Made by a program: the position numbers and the translations under genes. DNA of 64,000 nt from Acanthacorydalis orientalis (lineage: Eukaryota; Arthropoda; Insecta; Megaloptera; Corydalidae). The notes beneath the pieces were generated by a model, which was not told the DNA's origin, made no database searches, and saw only the letters and a list, made by a program, of their open reading frames with translations. Positions 1 to 13,442 of the stretch are shown piece after piece (position 1 is the stretch's first letter; every line of letters starts with the position of its first letter). The stretch spans positions 29,696,501 through 29,760,500 of the forward strand of contig CM068317.1 in the NCBI GenBank assembly GCA_034766995.1, in the 5' to 3' direction.

Positions 1-173
1 ATATTAAATTAATGTTTTATAGCCCGCACACAGTGATTCTTTTTCGTAAAAATATGTGATATTAATTTTTAAATTAAAAACTAGGTGTTGAAGTTTAATT
101 TATGATTTTTTTTGATTAAATTTTAAATATAACACGTTTGAAAATATGTAAATCTTTGACAGGATATATGTAT

Positions 174-238
<65 letters not shown>

Positions 239-934
239 TGCGTATAGGTTATTGAACGTAAGCGCATGTTTATTCAATTTTGATATTAAATGTTTAATCA
301 GAAGTGTTTTTATAGTCCATTTCAAAATATGAATGTTATTTGATCATGTTTTATGACTTGTATTTATCTGAAAATAACGCTGTAAAATCTAGTGTTGTTT
401 TTCGATATTTTATTAGAAAATGTTTGTTGAATCATTATTTGAGTAATATTTTCAATAGTTTTTTATTTTTTTTTATTAATTTTTAAAAGTTGTTTTTATA
501 TGATATACCATTGATTTTGTTAATACTTGTAATTGTAATGTAAAATTGAGTTTTAATCTTCATTTTTTTCATTGAAACATGTAATTTTACGTTTTTATGT
601 TTATTATTATTATTACTTATTGACGAGAAGAGACATTGAATAAAATTTATATTTTTAAAATTAACAACTATTCTAGTATCATCATGTAAGATACTTTCAT
701 GAGACACTGCTTTATTTTTAGTCCTGGGTAATTAATTGTTGTCATATTTAAAAAAAATGTTATCATTTGTGAAATATTTTCGTTAATAATCACTCTAAGG
801 TGTTTTCAGAATTTTTATTAGTACTTAAATTTTTATTTTTCTATGCATGCCATAAATTATTTAATATAATTTAGATTTAGATATATTTGTATGTTAAATA
901 GATATATAAAGAAGAGGAAAAACTTCTAAATATA
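1..934. other. Gene-free AT-rich DNA
   Basis: No coding region is supported. Apart from the TA array at 177-235 it holds only short A and T tracts. The open frames here are either made by that array or are short and of biased composition. Confidence 0.6.
177..235. repeat. (TA)n microsatellite
   Basis: About 59 bp of uninterrupted TA followed by GCATGCG. It creates an artificial Ile-Tyr open frame on the plus strand. Confidence 0.97.
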
Positions 935-1125
935 TGGATAAATTAACTTTCATAAATGGATTTTTCTCATCCACAAAATATAAAAAAATGCTAAGATTTT
1001 TATATACCTTAGCTTATTGACGAGAATGGAAGTTGCATCTAAATGCGCATAACTATCAGTGAAAACTGACCAGTAATCATTTATTCAACATTTTTAATTG
1101 AATAGTTTGTAGGGTAAAATCAATA
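935..1125. mobile_element. Foldback MITE copy 1 (internally shortened)
   Basis: The left arm starts near 'AAATTAACTTTCATAAATGG' with 'TTTTTCTCATCCACAAA'. The right arm reads 'ATCTAAATGCGCATAACTAT', 'CAGTAATCATTTATTCAACA', then a GTTTGTAGGG block. These are the arm motifs of the foldback family found throughout the window (best copies 54888-55163 and 58822-59130). The centre is shorter than in complete copies. No protein is encoded. Confidence 0.65.
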
Positions 1126-1859
1126 TTAATATAGGAAAATATGTTTTTTTATATAGAAAAATATTATTTTAGTGACATGTAATTAACAAAAAAGAGTAAT
1201 ATATTTTTTTAGTTTTCATAAAAATTGTAATAAACTTTTTATAGAAAATTACATATCATAATATTATGCCTAGTACATAATTTTCAGTTTGAATGAGTGT
1301 TTATATGTAAAAATACACATTATTTCTATAATAAAAAGTATGACTTTTGTAATGAAACTGTTTTAGTACAATGTAAAGTATGTTTTAATGAAGAATTTTA
1401 ATGACAGTTAAGTATCTATTATTGAAACGTATAATTATTTGTTCGTTCATCTTAAATGCTACATGTGTTTTGTAAAATTTAAATGCAATTTAAAATCATA
1501 ATAGGTAATAATTTATTTTATAGCCACGTTATTACAAATTTTATATCCCAAATATTTTCTTGTAATTCGCATATGTTTAATTACGCAGTAGAATGCACAT
1601 TTATGGAATTGTTTATATAAAAAATAACCTTGTTACTTGTTTGTCAGTGTCATCATGTACATGTCAACATATATGCATCTTTCTTTACGTGGTACGTGTT
1701 GTATATAAATACAAAAAAGAAAATAAACAAAAATGAAAAGAACAAATACAGTTCATAAGAATATTTCGTTAATTTGAAAAATTGATAAGTTGACAGGACA
1801 TGACAAAGTCACATATTTTTTTTTTGAAAGAGAAAAAACGACCATATATGTAGATAGAG

Positions 1860-2070
1860 AATACATAAAAGTACATCATAGGGCATCATCCATGTTGACA
1901 CTGGATAGTCGACAGTCAACATAGGCTGGCTAGCTAGCTAGCTGGAAAACTAAATATTTATCCAAGTCAAACTGAGCGTGCATTGTCAATATTTTGTTTG
2001 AAGGCACGTCTTCGAGCCGGCGAGAAAATTTCTTAAAATAATATTAAGAAAAAATAGGTAAATACATGCG
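1860..2070. other. Unique, less AT-rich island
   Basis: Contains GATAGTCGACAGTCAAC, a short TAGC tandem (1924-1945, 'GGCTAGCTAGCTAGCTGG') and 'CGAGCCGGCGAG'. CpG steps are far commoner here than on either side. There is no open frame of note. It could be regulatory or the remnant of an old repeat. Confidence 0.35.
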
Positions 2071-2101
2071 CGTTCTCACACCTGTCTCCACATATATTAT
2101 A

Positions 2102-2104
<3 letters not shown>

Positions 2105-2147
<43 letters not shown>
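2105..2147. repeat. (TA)n microsatellite
   Basis: About 43 bp of pure TA just downstream of the 1860-2070 island. Confidence 0.96.
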
Positions 2148-2149
<2 letters not shown>

Positions 2150-5100
2150 CATACATTTGAAAATCGTAACGAAGTATAAAAATAAAATATTTGATGAACT
2201 GTTGATTTAATGTCGATCAATGATTATTTGAACATTTTAAATTTCTATTTTAGTATATATCTTATTTTTTTTATGTTTTCTTTTTATCCAAACGTATGCA
2301 TTTTTTAATTTCGTAATTAATTTTAAAGTGGTCCCGCGGACGAGCAAAATATATTCAAATCTGTTTCTTAAATGTACAAATCGCGTGTGAGAAAAACATC
2401 ATATGTATTAGTTTGTAATTAAAAACTGAAAAGTTAAAATCTCATGTAACCTTTAGTGGTATTACACTATGTAGATAACGATTAGATGATGTGAGCAGTT
2501 AAAAGATAACTGTTATTAACTAAAACTGCAACTAATTGGAATTGATTGCCTAGGTATCATTATTAAAAATAGTAAATTTGAATATAATTTAAGATGTACA
2601 ACTAGACTTTAATTATCGTCGTAGAATATATAAAAAAATTGACTTTGGTACCATGGAAATATTTTTAATAGTTAATTTTGAAAATAAAAAAATATAATAA
2701 AGGTTATTATGTTGTATTAATTTGAATAAGTTAGATTATTTTAGACAACAAGTAATATATGTGTTCATTGCTTACTTATCAATCCGTTCATCTAGTGATC
2801 AGTCTTATATGCTTTTTTGTCAAATGTATCTTTATATAAAAAAATAATATAAAATACTAGTGTTATTTGGTACTCATTGTTCATATAATTGTAGGTTATT
2901 TTGCTCGTTTGATTTTTCATTTTCAATTTCTTATTTTTTTTATTAATTTATAAAAGTACAAAGATCATCAACATTTCGAAATACAATAAAGATTTATTTT
3001 GAGATATAATAAATAACAGCTCAAAGTACTACCTACTCAACGATTTATTTTTTTACAACGAACTTTATGAATCTAGTAAAGTAAAATCAAAAAAAAAAAA
3101 TAATTTATGCAATATAAGATATTGAAGAGTTTAATGTTTTTAAATTAGTTTTGGTCAAATTCACGATTAAAACAGTTAAGAAACACTGATCTAAAGTATA
3201 TCGAACTCGGTTTTTCACAGAATTCATTCAAAATATAATATTAAATCTTGTAGTTATTTATGTGCACCATAATAGATACCTAATTAAAATAAATAGTTAC
3301 AATAAAACCATTAATTTCGTAATTATTTTAATGCGTTCCTGTATGTTGTCTCTTGAAACTAATAATAAATCTTATATTAAATATCTGTTTTAATTACACT
3401 TATATTATTTAATTATCATAAAAATGTCAATAACATTTACTGTGTGTATAAAAGTTGTATAATTACTGAAAAACTACTATTTTATTATTGCAATTGATTG
3501 CACATACATTATATACATATATGAATATATGAGTGTGTATATATTTATATATATATATATATAGTAATAATTAAATTAAAAATATTTTTAACTATAATAA
3601 CTACACGTAGAAAACTAATGTTCGCTAATGAGTTATATTCAATCAAATATAATCATTAGTTTTGAAAGTATTATAAAAAAAGTATTTTTAAAAAAAATTA
3701 ATAGAAAAGTTATGTTAAGTAAATATATTTGTACAAATTATTTAATTAAAATTTTGTAAATTAATGTTATTGTCAGAAAAAAGTTATTAAAAAAATGTTA
3801 ATAATACTGTCTACATATATAATTTATCTCAAATATATTGTTGATATAAATTATTTAAAATACAATTTTATTATTTTTTCTGAACATATTTTACTTTTAA
3901 TGTTGTAAAATCAATCTTTTTTAAATATAGATTTATGAATTTAATGTTTTCATAAAAACATGCTAATCAGAGAAGTAAAATTTAGTAACATAATAAATAG
4001 ATATTCGTTGTAGTTTTATAGACTATTCTTTACATTTCCGATTGACATGAGGACCGTAATATAAAAAAAAATCCTTCACAGAAGAGATAGTATGCATTAA
4101 AATATTTTATTTTTAATATTTTTTTTAAAAAAAATTTGAGGACATATCTCGTATAGATTTCTTGTTTAAAATCATTTATACTTAAATTTAAGTCAGGAAG
4201 AAGGTATGTTTTTCAGTTTGTATGTCTTGGATTATTTAATTATGTAAAACTACTCTTTTGATGATCTCGCGAAATAATTCCTTTATATGATATATAAAGA
4301 TTTACGGAACTTACAAATATTTTTGATCTAGATAAAGCAGATTATAAGTTCTAGACAACATTTTAAGAGTTAAAAAAGTATAAAAGAGTTGTGTATATCT
4401 CAAACAGTTTCGAAATGAATGTTTTATGAAATCATAATGTTAAATATCTCCAAGAAACAATCATTAAAAAGTTATTATCTCAATTAAAGTAGATACGAGT
4501 AACAATAATATTTTAATTTAGTAATTTCAAATTTTAATACAAATTATTAAGGTTCTATTCAAAAAAGGTGTTCATGTTATTAAATGAAAATAAGAGAATT
4601 TAGAATGATGAGTATGTTTATACTTATTAATTAAATTGTGTAAAAATATGTATTTTATTTTATTTCCAAGAAGGTAATTTTTTAAATATTTTCTTAAGAT
4701 TGAGCAAAAATTTAATTATTCATAATATCGAAAGAAATAATCCGTTTTTATTTTATTTTCATAAGACGTATTTTTTATATCATTACAGAAATAACCTACA
4801 TTCACATGTATTAACTTTTTTCTTAATTTTTAATTATGTATTTAAAAATCTATATTATTTTAAAGGTCTTCATTTTCTTTGTGTTTTTATAAACTTTATT
4901 ATTCCGGTTGTTCAAAATGATCTTTTTAAATAATTAAGCAGGCAATTAAAATTTATTTTAATAATATTATTCAAGGAATTACAATATTTTTATTATTAAA
5001 ATGTATAATATTTCTTAAACCACGATTTCTTGGAAACAAAAAAGAACGGGATAGAATAATAATTTGTTATACACTCTTAGAAGGTCAACTGTTATTAAAT

Positions 5101-5190
5101 AAATATAATCGCCAGTTATTTTTGTTATTTATATTAGATTTAAATGAGTGGTAACAAATTGTTTTTTTTTTCGTAGATTTACGAGAATAT

Positions 5191-5194
<4 letters not shown>

Positions 5195-5244
<50 letters not shown>
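5195..5244. repeat. (TA)n microsatellite
   Basis: About 50 bp of pure TA. It makes an artificial Tyr-Ile frame on the minus strand. Confidence 0.96.
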
Positions 5245-5246
<2 letters not shown>

Positions 5247-6389
5247 GTTGTTACAAGTATGCATATAATTAAATTTTTATTGGCTTCAACATCAATTATC
5301 AAATCAAACGACAATAATTAAGAATTAATTTATGAATATTGAAATTATTTGTACGATTTAATATGAACATTATTTTTTAATTACTTATAAATTGTTGTTA
5401 TTAAACAAAATTACATATTGAAGACGAAAAAATCACAAATGTGGAAATAATTCAAGTCTGTGCACATCTCGTTTCGTGTTGAATAATATTCGCGTTGTTA
5501 AGGCAGAAAACATATTTATGAATTTCAGAATGTAATTTCTTCTTTTCGATTACATTTTTTTATCAGTGTATATATTCATTAAATTAATTAATTGTTTGAA
5601 ATATTTTATCTTTATGAAAAAAAAGCATGTTTAATAAATTTTTTGTCGTTACTTTGAAATAAAATCTATTATTCTCTAATGTGACAATTTAGAAAAGAAT
5701 GAATTATTTGAAACGACATATATTTATGTATAATAGAATTATTGCTAAAAAAAATGTAAATATTTTAATAATTATGATACTTTAGTAATATTCGATTATT
5801 TAATGTTTAATGCACGACTTAAAATAACCATTATTTTTTTTCTTGTTTTGGATTAATAAAATACTAAGAATTTTTGATATGGTTGAATAATCATATCTTA
5901 AACGTGCATTCCAACTGAAGTGAATCATACAACAAATTTAATGTTCAGACAGTATTTAAGAAATGCAATGAACTTTGAAATAATTTACATATATATATAT
6001 ATATATATGAAGTTAAGAAAGTATTTGATCTGTTAACATTTTTGGATATATGTTTGTGTACTTTTTTAAGAAATTAAGACAATGTTCTGGTTAAAAAGGA
6101 AATCACTAACTGTATTTTTATCATTCGGTTTTTAATTACTTGAATTAAAAATAAAAAAAAAACAGTCTAAAATCTAGAACACTGACAATCATGAAACTTT
6201 CCAAAAAGTGTATCGTAAAAGTATCCATAAATAAAAGAGAAAAATTCATTATTATGTATAAAAAATGTGTTAAAATCATAAAATGTAAATGTTTGAATAT
6301 TTGATATTTTTTTCTATTTTTTTTTATTCGTTTCCTTGTATTGTTAACACTTATTTTTTTAATTTCTTATTTCTAGGTATAGTTATATT

Positions 6390-6392
<3 letters not shown>

Positions 6393-6454
<62 letters not shown>
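6393..6454. repeat. (TA)n microsatellite
   Basis: About 62 bp of pure TA, flanked by TATTGTT and AAATCGCAG. Confidence 0.97.
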
Positions 6455-6458
<4 letters not shown>

Positions 6459-7802
6459 CGCAGAAGGATTGCCCATGAAAAATCCATGTCTTTTTTAAGT
6501 ATTAATATTTACAAAGTTGAATAAGAATGAGGAAAATTTTAATATTGGAATTGGAATTTTTCATCGTTTCGCACTTCTATTAGCTTTCAAATTCGGAATC
6601 TAATTTTTAAACTTTTTAATTTACCTGACACCATCAGTGAAAGATTTTGCTTTTTTAAAACATTCGTAGACCGTTATTATAAGCTTTCAAAATGTTATTA
6701 CAACACTTTGATTTTGATCAGTTTCCATTAACCAGAATATTTCTTTCTCCACTTGAAAGTATATTTTTAGATTTTCGAATTTTCTAAAAGTTTTTCGCTT
6801 TTATATACAAAAAATGTACCACTTACACTTGAAAGTATTAAGATTATTCATTTGGTATTCAGATTCATATAATGGGTTTTCGTATATTTTAGGAAGAGAT
6901 CATATATACTTTTATTTCATATCCATATTTTAGCAAGAGATCTTACGGAATTTGATTTAATATTCCTAAAAATGTAAGCTTTTCATCTGTATTTAAAACG
7001 TTTACTCTTCCTTTAATCGGTGCCATACTAAATTTTTGAATATATAATGAACATACTCTCTAAATGTTTAAACGAAGCCCATTCTTTATAACACAAAAGA
7101 ACATCAGCAAGGATTAGAAAAAAAGTTTATATTCAGACAAAAATCAATGGCGCATATTTAGTAATTCGTGTCTAAATTTTATCGTTTTTTTAAAGTCATT
7201 TTTTATATCCTCGCAATGTGAAAAATTATGATATTTATCTTTTAACGATTTCATCTTTTCAAGTATGCCATCAATTCTCGATATTACTTTAAGTAATTTT
7301 AAAATATCTTTTTTCATATTTATACTACAAACAATGCCTTTTTTCCAATTTCTGTCATAAATTTTTTAGAAGTGAATCGTTTCTCACATGTTGTGAAGCG
7401 TTTTTTTTTTATCGAAATAATCAGTATTAATGTTTATTTTTAATTCATTTTGCGGATTATAATGATTATTTCGTTGTTATCAAAGCGGAAAGGCAGAGTT
7501 TTGTGCCTTTACAGTCTAAAAATAATGGCATCGTCTTTGAATTCGATTATTGATTCTTAAACAGAAACTAAAAATCGAAAAAGAAACTAAACGTGATAAT
7601 CGCAAGAGTAACAATATAATCAGTATCTCGATATTTAATTTTAGTTTTCTGAATGAAAATTTCTGACAAAAACTACATAAATGTAATTTATAGTTGATAA
7701 CATGAATAAACCGTTTATCATCAATTATATTGATATAATGAATAAAAAGACCAATAGGGATTTTCATAAATGAATTTGTACTGTTTTCAGTCATAAAAAA
7801 AT

Positions 7803-7912
7803 TAATTAAAATGATCAAGAATCAATTATTGAATATTTTGATCGAAAAACATTTTTTAGGTTATATAGAATAAAACTCGGTTATGAAAGTAAATTTAACC
7901 TCAGTGTTAAAT
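7803..7912. mobile_element. Foldback MITE copy 2 (one arm)
   Basis: Right-arm order is 'AAAATGATCAAGAATCAATT', 'ATTGAATATTTTGATCGAAA', a degraded 'TTAGGTTATATAGAATAAAA' block, then 'GAAAGTAAATTTAACCTCAG'. This matches the right half of complete copies. No left arm is clear. Confidence 0.6.
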
Positions 7913-8784
7913 ATTGTAGTGATTTCAAACTTGTTCAATGATTTAAAAATACAGGGAATACTTCTCCAGCTTCTAGTTTTATACCAAATGCTTTGAGAAG
8001 GTCAATTCTTTTACAGTAACAAAAAATGAATAAAAATAATTCCAACAAAACCGTGAAGCACCAATATGAACGCCTAATTATTGAATATCAATTGATTTTA
8101 TTTCATTTATAGAATAAGTAATGAGCTAGTTAAATTTTCAATGTAATAGAATATAATAAAAATATTTTTTTATCGGGTTTAGTATATGATTCCGAATATC
8201 GGTAATATAACTATACTTATTACAGTAATAATAATAATTATGAACAGTATTATTTATTTTTAGTAATTATCAGTTTTAAGTAATTAACATTAATGAGAAT
8301 ATTTTCTGTCATTGCATTTTATTGAAGTACATAAATTATTTTCAATTCTTTGTCTTATTCAAATATATTATTCGTAACTTGAAAGTTTTCTATTTACTTT
8401 CGTTCTTATAAAAATCATTTGTATTATAAATAAAAATTGTTGTATTTGAACAAATCGATAAATTAATAGTTTAATATAACAACCAATGTGAAATAATCGA
8501 AACTGGAATTGCTTTTTATTAATCGATTTAAGAAAAGATTTTATCATTTCTAGTTATTGTATTCTCGGTCTCTGAATGCCAAGTTAATTAAATTTTAAAT
8601 ATAATACGCAAATATAATCTAATTAAATTTAATTTAATTAGAATATCCAATCCTTATAAGTTAATTTTTACTCAATTAAAGATATGTTTATGAAAACAAT
8701 TTCGTAGTCTCTCAATATGTTTCTCTGTATGTATCTATGCATAAACTATTAATATTTTATTTTAATTAAGTAAATTTTCTTGTA

Positions 8785-9115
8785 AAATGACTGTTGACCT
8801 CTTCTATGATCCGCGAGGAGGAAGTAGTGGAACATCTTTGTCTATCCATCGATTAATGTACATGTGCGACACGTGTACGTCGCACGTAACCTATGCGTGG
8901 ACGTACGTCCGCCCGCGCGGTCAACAATTTGAATATCGCCATATATCATGGGTCGCCGGATCGCGTCGGGGTCAGTTGTAATATTTCTAATACACGCGAC
9001 ACGGCCGACAGTCGAATAGAATGAAGATTCGTACGGCATAAAAACGTTATAAACGAATCGTGGAACGAGCAGCAGCTCGACCGTTTCACCTCTTGCACCA
9101 TAATAGAATGAATCA
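8785..9115. promoter_or_regulatory. CpG-rich island, candidate regulatory or conserved non-coding element
   Basis: About 330 bp with many CG dinucleotides: 'GCGACACGTGTACGTCGCAC', 'GTGGACGTACGTCCGCCCGC', 'GTCGCCGGATCGCGTCGGGG'. Several overlapping palindromes (CACGTG, GTACGTAC-like) could be basic helix-loop-helix sites. Short open frames exist on both strands but overlap each other, as expected of a locally GC-richer stretch with few stop codons. The regulatory role is an inference from composition. Confidence 0.4.
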
Positions 9116-10420
9116 TTCAATTCGATTTATTATAAAAATCACGTTTTTTTTTACTTGTTTCTATTTCCAGTTTCAAAAACACAAATTAGACAACTAATTT
9201 GAAATTTTTTACGCTGCTATAAAAAGTGTATATCTGTTTAGTAAATTTACATAGAAATTGTTTTTTGTGTCGATAAAAATTTATGTAAAAGTGATAGCTT
9301 ATTTAACTTTCTATTATATTATTTCCATTAGATTAGATTCTTTTTATAGGCCTATAATATTAGAATATACCACGGACAACAAAACGTATAACATTACAAA
9401 CTCTCTTATATTGTGTTTAGATCTATTTGATACAGTAATGGTGTATCGAAAGACAAGTGATTATTTTAAATATCTTTACTCGATGTTCTATGACATAGTA
9501 CTTATTTTATCACAGCCAGGGAAATTCTAATAATCGTTCGTGGCAGAATTATCCATTTTATTTAAATTATAATCACTATTTCTGTTACAAGTACAGTACT
9601 TTTTAAATGAATTTTAGTTAAATAGAAAAATGTAAGAGATTTCTATTATAAATTTAAAATAAAAATAACTAGGATAGTTTAAATTAAATACTTTTGAAAT
9701 TTGTGACTTTTGTATCATCGGTTTTTGATTTTAAGATATTGAAAGTAGAAAAACATGTTATCGATGCATATTACCATATACGATGAATTAAATTAGTTAT
9801 CAAAACATATTTGCATATATGACAAGATCTTTTGTGTCAGTCTCATTCGAATTATCTCGTTGTTCTTATCAATTTTGGTTAAAAATATGGTTTCATATAA
9901 GTTCTATTTGTGTACAGAAAAGAATCTATTTTTAATATTTGACTCGTTTGAAATTCCTTGCATATAAGTAATTTCCATTATAGTAAATAAGAAATAAATA
10001 ATGTATCACACTAAAATATAAATTGTACACTTGCAGTATGTATTTGCTGAATACGATATATTTTCCTGTAGAAAATATTAAAAAGCTAATTATGCTGTCT
10101 AATATCGCATGCTATACACATGCAATCTAACGGAGTGTTGAACTATTAGAAATAGAGAACTTATGATATTATAGATATTTTTCAGACATTGTAACACGTA
10201 TACATATCATTTAAATACGGACACGTAAACACATACATATTAAGTTAATATATCTGTCGTGTTCTGTATTGTTTTGTGAGGTTAACTGCTTGGCCAAGAT
10301 ATATAATGTTTTTATATGTTAAGGTTGACACTCCAAAATCTTAAAACGACGATAAAATATTTTAATTTAAAACAGAGTTATAATTGATTCAATTTAAAAT
10401 CACAGAATTAGTTTTTACAG

Positions 10421-10423
<3 letters not shown>

Positions 10424-10470
<47 letters not shown>
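10424..10470. repeat. (TA)n microsatellite
   Basis: About 47 bp of TA that turns into TTTGTGTGTGTATATGTGTG at its right edge, a decayed compound TA/TG repeat. Confidence 0.96.
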
Positions 10471-10473
<3 letters not shown>

Positions 10474-11089
10474 GTGTGTATATGTGTGTATCTGTTTTAC
10501 TAAATAAAATTAAAACATTTATATAGATTAAAAATTAAAAATCAAGAAATAAAAAAATATTCTATTATATAATTTTTCTGCATTTCCATATTGTTGTTTC
10601 ACTTTTAATCCTCAGATAAGTCTTTTAAGACAGTTTGTTATATATCAAAGAATAAAATTGAAAACTATTTACCATCAAAAGGTATATTTTGTTTTTTTTT
10701 CTTTTCAACTGTACTCTTTTTAATAACTTTATATTTAATTAAATTTATTAACTACTTTATATATTATAAATGTTAAAATGAATAAATATTGGTAACATTT
10801 TGGTATGCATTAATGCAGTAGAATACAATTATAGTTGAATATTTAATAGAAGCACTTAAGAAAACTTGAAGACAAAAATAGTTTTCACTGTTGTTATTTT
10901 TAATGAACCAATTTTACACCAACTACGAATAAACCGTATGAAACCGTGTATAAATCAAATTGTTCAAAATTATAAATAATTCGTTCCTTTAAATAAATAA
11001 TAGGTCATGGTATAATAGTTTATTGAATATTTAATCAATTTTGGTTAACTAAATAATTCTAGTGTTAAACATCGTGTTTATCTGATAAA

Positions 11090-11345
11090 AACATGACAAA
11101 AGAAATGTCACATCGGCCATGTCAAAAACGAGCCGCGTTTACATATAAAAACATGTTAGAGAATCTTCAAACGTATTCCTTAAATTCAGAAAGAAAGAAC
11201 GTACGAATAAATCTATGTCGAATGGTACGAGCGGTATCACCTTCCAAAGATCACGTCTGATGTCCATAAAAATGTCACCGACGACCCGGCGTTGACATCA
11301 CCAAGAAAATTTTCTATTCAAGCGGCTGAAATTATTCGGATTTTG
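11090..11345. promoter_or_regulatory. CpG-containing unique island
   Basis: Less AT-rich stretch with 'TCACATCGGCCATGTC', 'GAGCCGCG', 'GGTACGAGCGGTATCACC' and 'ACCGACGACCCGGCGTTGAC'. No long frame is present. Composition suggests selected non-coding sequence. The function is unknown. Confidence 0.35.
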
Positions 11346-11520
11346 GGGTTCATTTATTATTGTCTTTTTTTACGAGCAACTTGAATGTTTTTTGTATCTT
11401 ATATTGGTAGTATCGGCGCTTCGTAGACATATTTTTTATACTATAGTAAATCTCAGAATGATATAAAGTTTCTTTGTTATAAAATAACTGACACTGAATT
11501 ATATATTTTTTTTGTTTTTT

Positions 11521-11543
11521 ATAATATATATATATATATATTT

Positions 11544-11600
<57 letters not shown>
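11521..11600. repeat. (TA)n compound array
   Basis: Two TA tracts split by TTTTATG, about 80 bp in all. Confidence 0.95.
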
Positions 11601-12619
11601 GAATATGAGAGTTATTTAGCTGCACCGTAGATAAAAGCTGTTCATAAAATTAATTGTGGGAGTACTATATTTTTCTTGCAGAGAATCGTGTTTTACTATA
11701 GAACAAACTTATATGTAATGCAATAAAAACAATTCACTTTATGAAAAGATGTGTTTCATAAATGGCATGAAATTGTGTATCTTCTGCTCAAAGAATTCTT
11801 GTGAGAAATATATTTATTTTCTTGATTTTTTAAAACTACTTTTTTATAGTTCTCAGACATATTTCTTTTATGTCACTTATTCTTTTCCAGCAGGTGTAAA
11901 AACTTGTATCGCGCTGATACCTCTGTATATCAACGATTCAAAAAATATTTTCAACTGTGAGTGTATTTAATTGGAAGCAAAGCATTCAATTTAATTGTTG
12001 TCATGTGCAAGACGACTTTAACACCCCGATGATATCTCTTGGACAAGTTATTAGATACGTATGAGAAAAAGGAAGGGCTTACCTGTTTAAATTGGCATCT
12101 TCGACTTATATACAGTATCTTTGACACATGTATTTGTTTATGTCAAAATCAATCAATAAAGTCATTTGAATGTATTTAATCGTCTGATTTATACGTTCGT
12201 GTAGTATCAATTATAAATGATGAAACGTTCACCTTACTAAAATCATTTTCACAATCGAATTGATTAATTATTCTGAAATATTGATTGTGTGAACACTTAA
12301 AAATATATGTATTTTTTATTAATAAATATTTTTAATTAGAGCATAAAATTGTAAGTAACACATTTTGAACTGAACGATTCGTGATTCCGTTGAACATATG
12401 TCAGTCCGGTTTTTATGTCTTATTTAATTTGCAAGTTACTTGGACCTTATATTGAAAACGTGATTATTATGTACTGATGTTTCTCAACATATTTGTGTTC
12501 GTCATAATCCAGTTTACGCTTTCTTTACTTTTGATAAAAATATGATCAATTGTAAGATTAAAGTCGTTATTGTAAAGGTAACATGCAAAAATAATGAAAT
12601 GTTTCGTAAGTTTATGTTT

Positions 12620-12622
12620 ATA

Positions 12623-12718
<96 letters not shown>

Positions 12719-12724
12719 TACACG
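12620..12724. repeat. (TG)(TA)n compound array
   Basis: Starts as TGTGTGTG, then three TA tracts separated by single G substitutions (TATGTA), ending in CACGCACATACATACG. It creates Ile-Tyr frames on both strands. Confidence 0.96.
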
Positions 12725-13155
12725 CACATATACATACGTATAATATTGTATATATAAAGAAAGAGAATACAATGTTCAAAATAATCATCGTTAAATTTAG
12801 AACAAAGTCCCCATTGGGTTGTTAGAATAAAGCGTAACATATTTTTTTTGAACACTTAAATTTTATTATACAATTTTTATTTTTTGATATGAAATATTGT
12901 TTATTATCAGTCTTATAATTGAAAAGTTCCATCGATGTCTAGATTTAATTTCAAAATGGTGACTTTATAGAAATGTCTAGATTTTGAAGTAGAAAAATAA
13001 GTGAAAAGACTTTCAGTACTTTGATATGAATACTTTTTCAATTTAAAATGTTCTATAAGTAGTAGAATAAATAATTCAATGAAGCTGTTTATGGAGAAAA
13101 TTGTTGAGTAAGAAATAGTATCACATTTTAAATTAAACAGCTTTTGTTGGCATAA

Positions 13156-13442
13156 TACAGTTCCGACACTTTGGTTAAATTCACTTTTATACATTAATTT
13201 TTCTTCATCTAATCAAACAATTATTTTTTTTCACAAGCCAAAAACAACTTTTTTGATCAAAAATGTTCAATGAATAATTATTAATAATTTTTATTGTTGT
13301 TCCCCTACCATGGTAAGAACGATTGCACCGCCATCGAAATGTACATGAATAACAATCAAAAATTATCAATAATAATTCAGATCAAATTAAAAATTTGTTG
13401 GTTACTGTGGGATGAAAATAAAACTCATTTGTGAATTTTTTT
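13156..13442. mobile_element. Foldback MITE copy 3 (near complete)
   Basis: The left end reads 'ACAGTTCCGACACTTTGGTT' then AAATTCACTTTTATACATTAA. The inner left arm has 'TTTGATCAAAAATGTTCAAT'. The centre has CATGGTAAGAACG. The right arm has 'GCCATCGAAATGTACATGAA', 'CAATCAAAAATTATCAATAA' and ends with TGTGAATTT. The two arms are inverted copies of each other, so the single strand folds back. It is non-coding. Confidence 0.75.

Larger units (their letters stand above)
1126..7802. other. Gene-free AT-rich DNA with one unique island
   Basis: No coding region is supported. The stretch holds TA arrays (2105-2147, 5195-5244, 6393-6454), minor TA tracts near 3540 and 5990, and a less AT-rich unique island near 1860-2070. 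The frame at 7516-7818 on the minus strand (100 codons) has no recognisable motif and runs into a MITE fragment, so it is not called. Confidence 0.55.
7913..13155. other. Gene-free AT-rich DNA with two CpG-containing islands
   Basis: No coding region is supported. It holds islands at 8785-9115 and 11090-11345 and TA arrays at 10424-10470, 11521-11600 and 12620-12724. A near-perfect AT palindrome lies at about 8617-8641 ('TCTAATTAAATTTAATTTAA' and on). At 9507 the string TATCACAGCCAGG resembles the miR-2 family 5' end, but no pairing arm lies next to it. Confidence 0.55.

Noticed and set aside
9505..9520. TATCACAGCCAGG, resembling the miR-2/miR-13 5' end
   Set aside because: No complementary arm lies within about 80 nt on either side, so no precursor hairpin can form.
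12913..13194. 93-codon minus-strand frame beginning MYKSEFNQS
   Set aside because: The start lies inside the left end of foldback MITE copy 3 and the rest has no recognisable domain.
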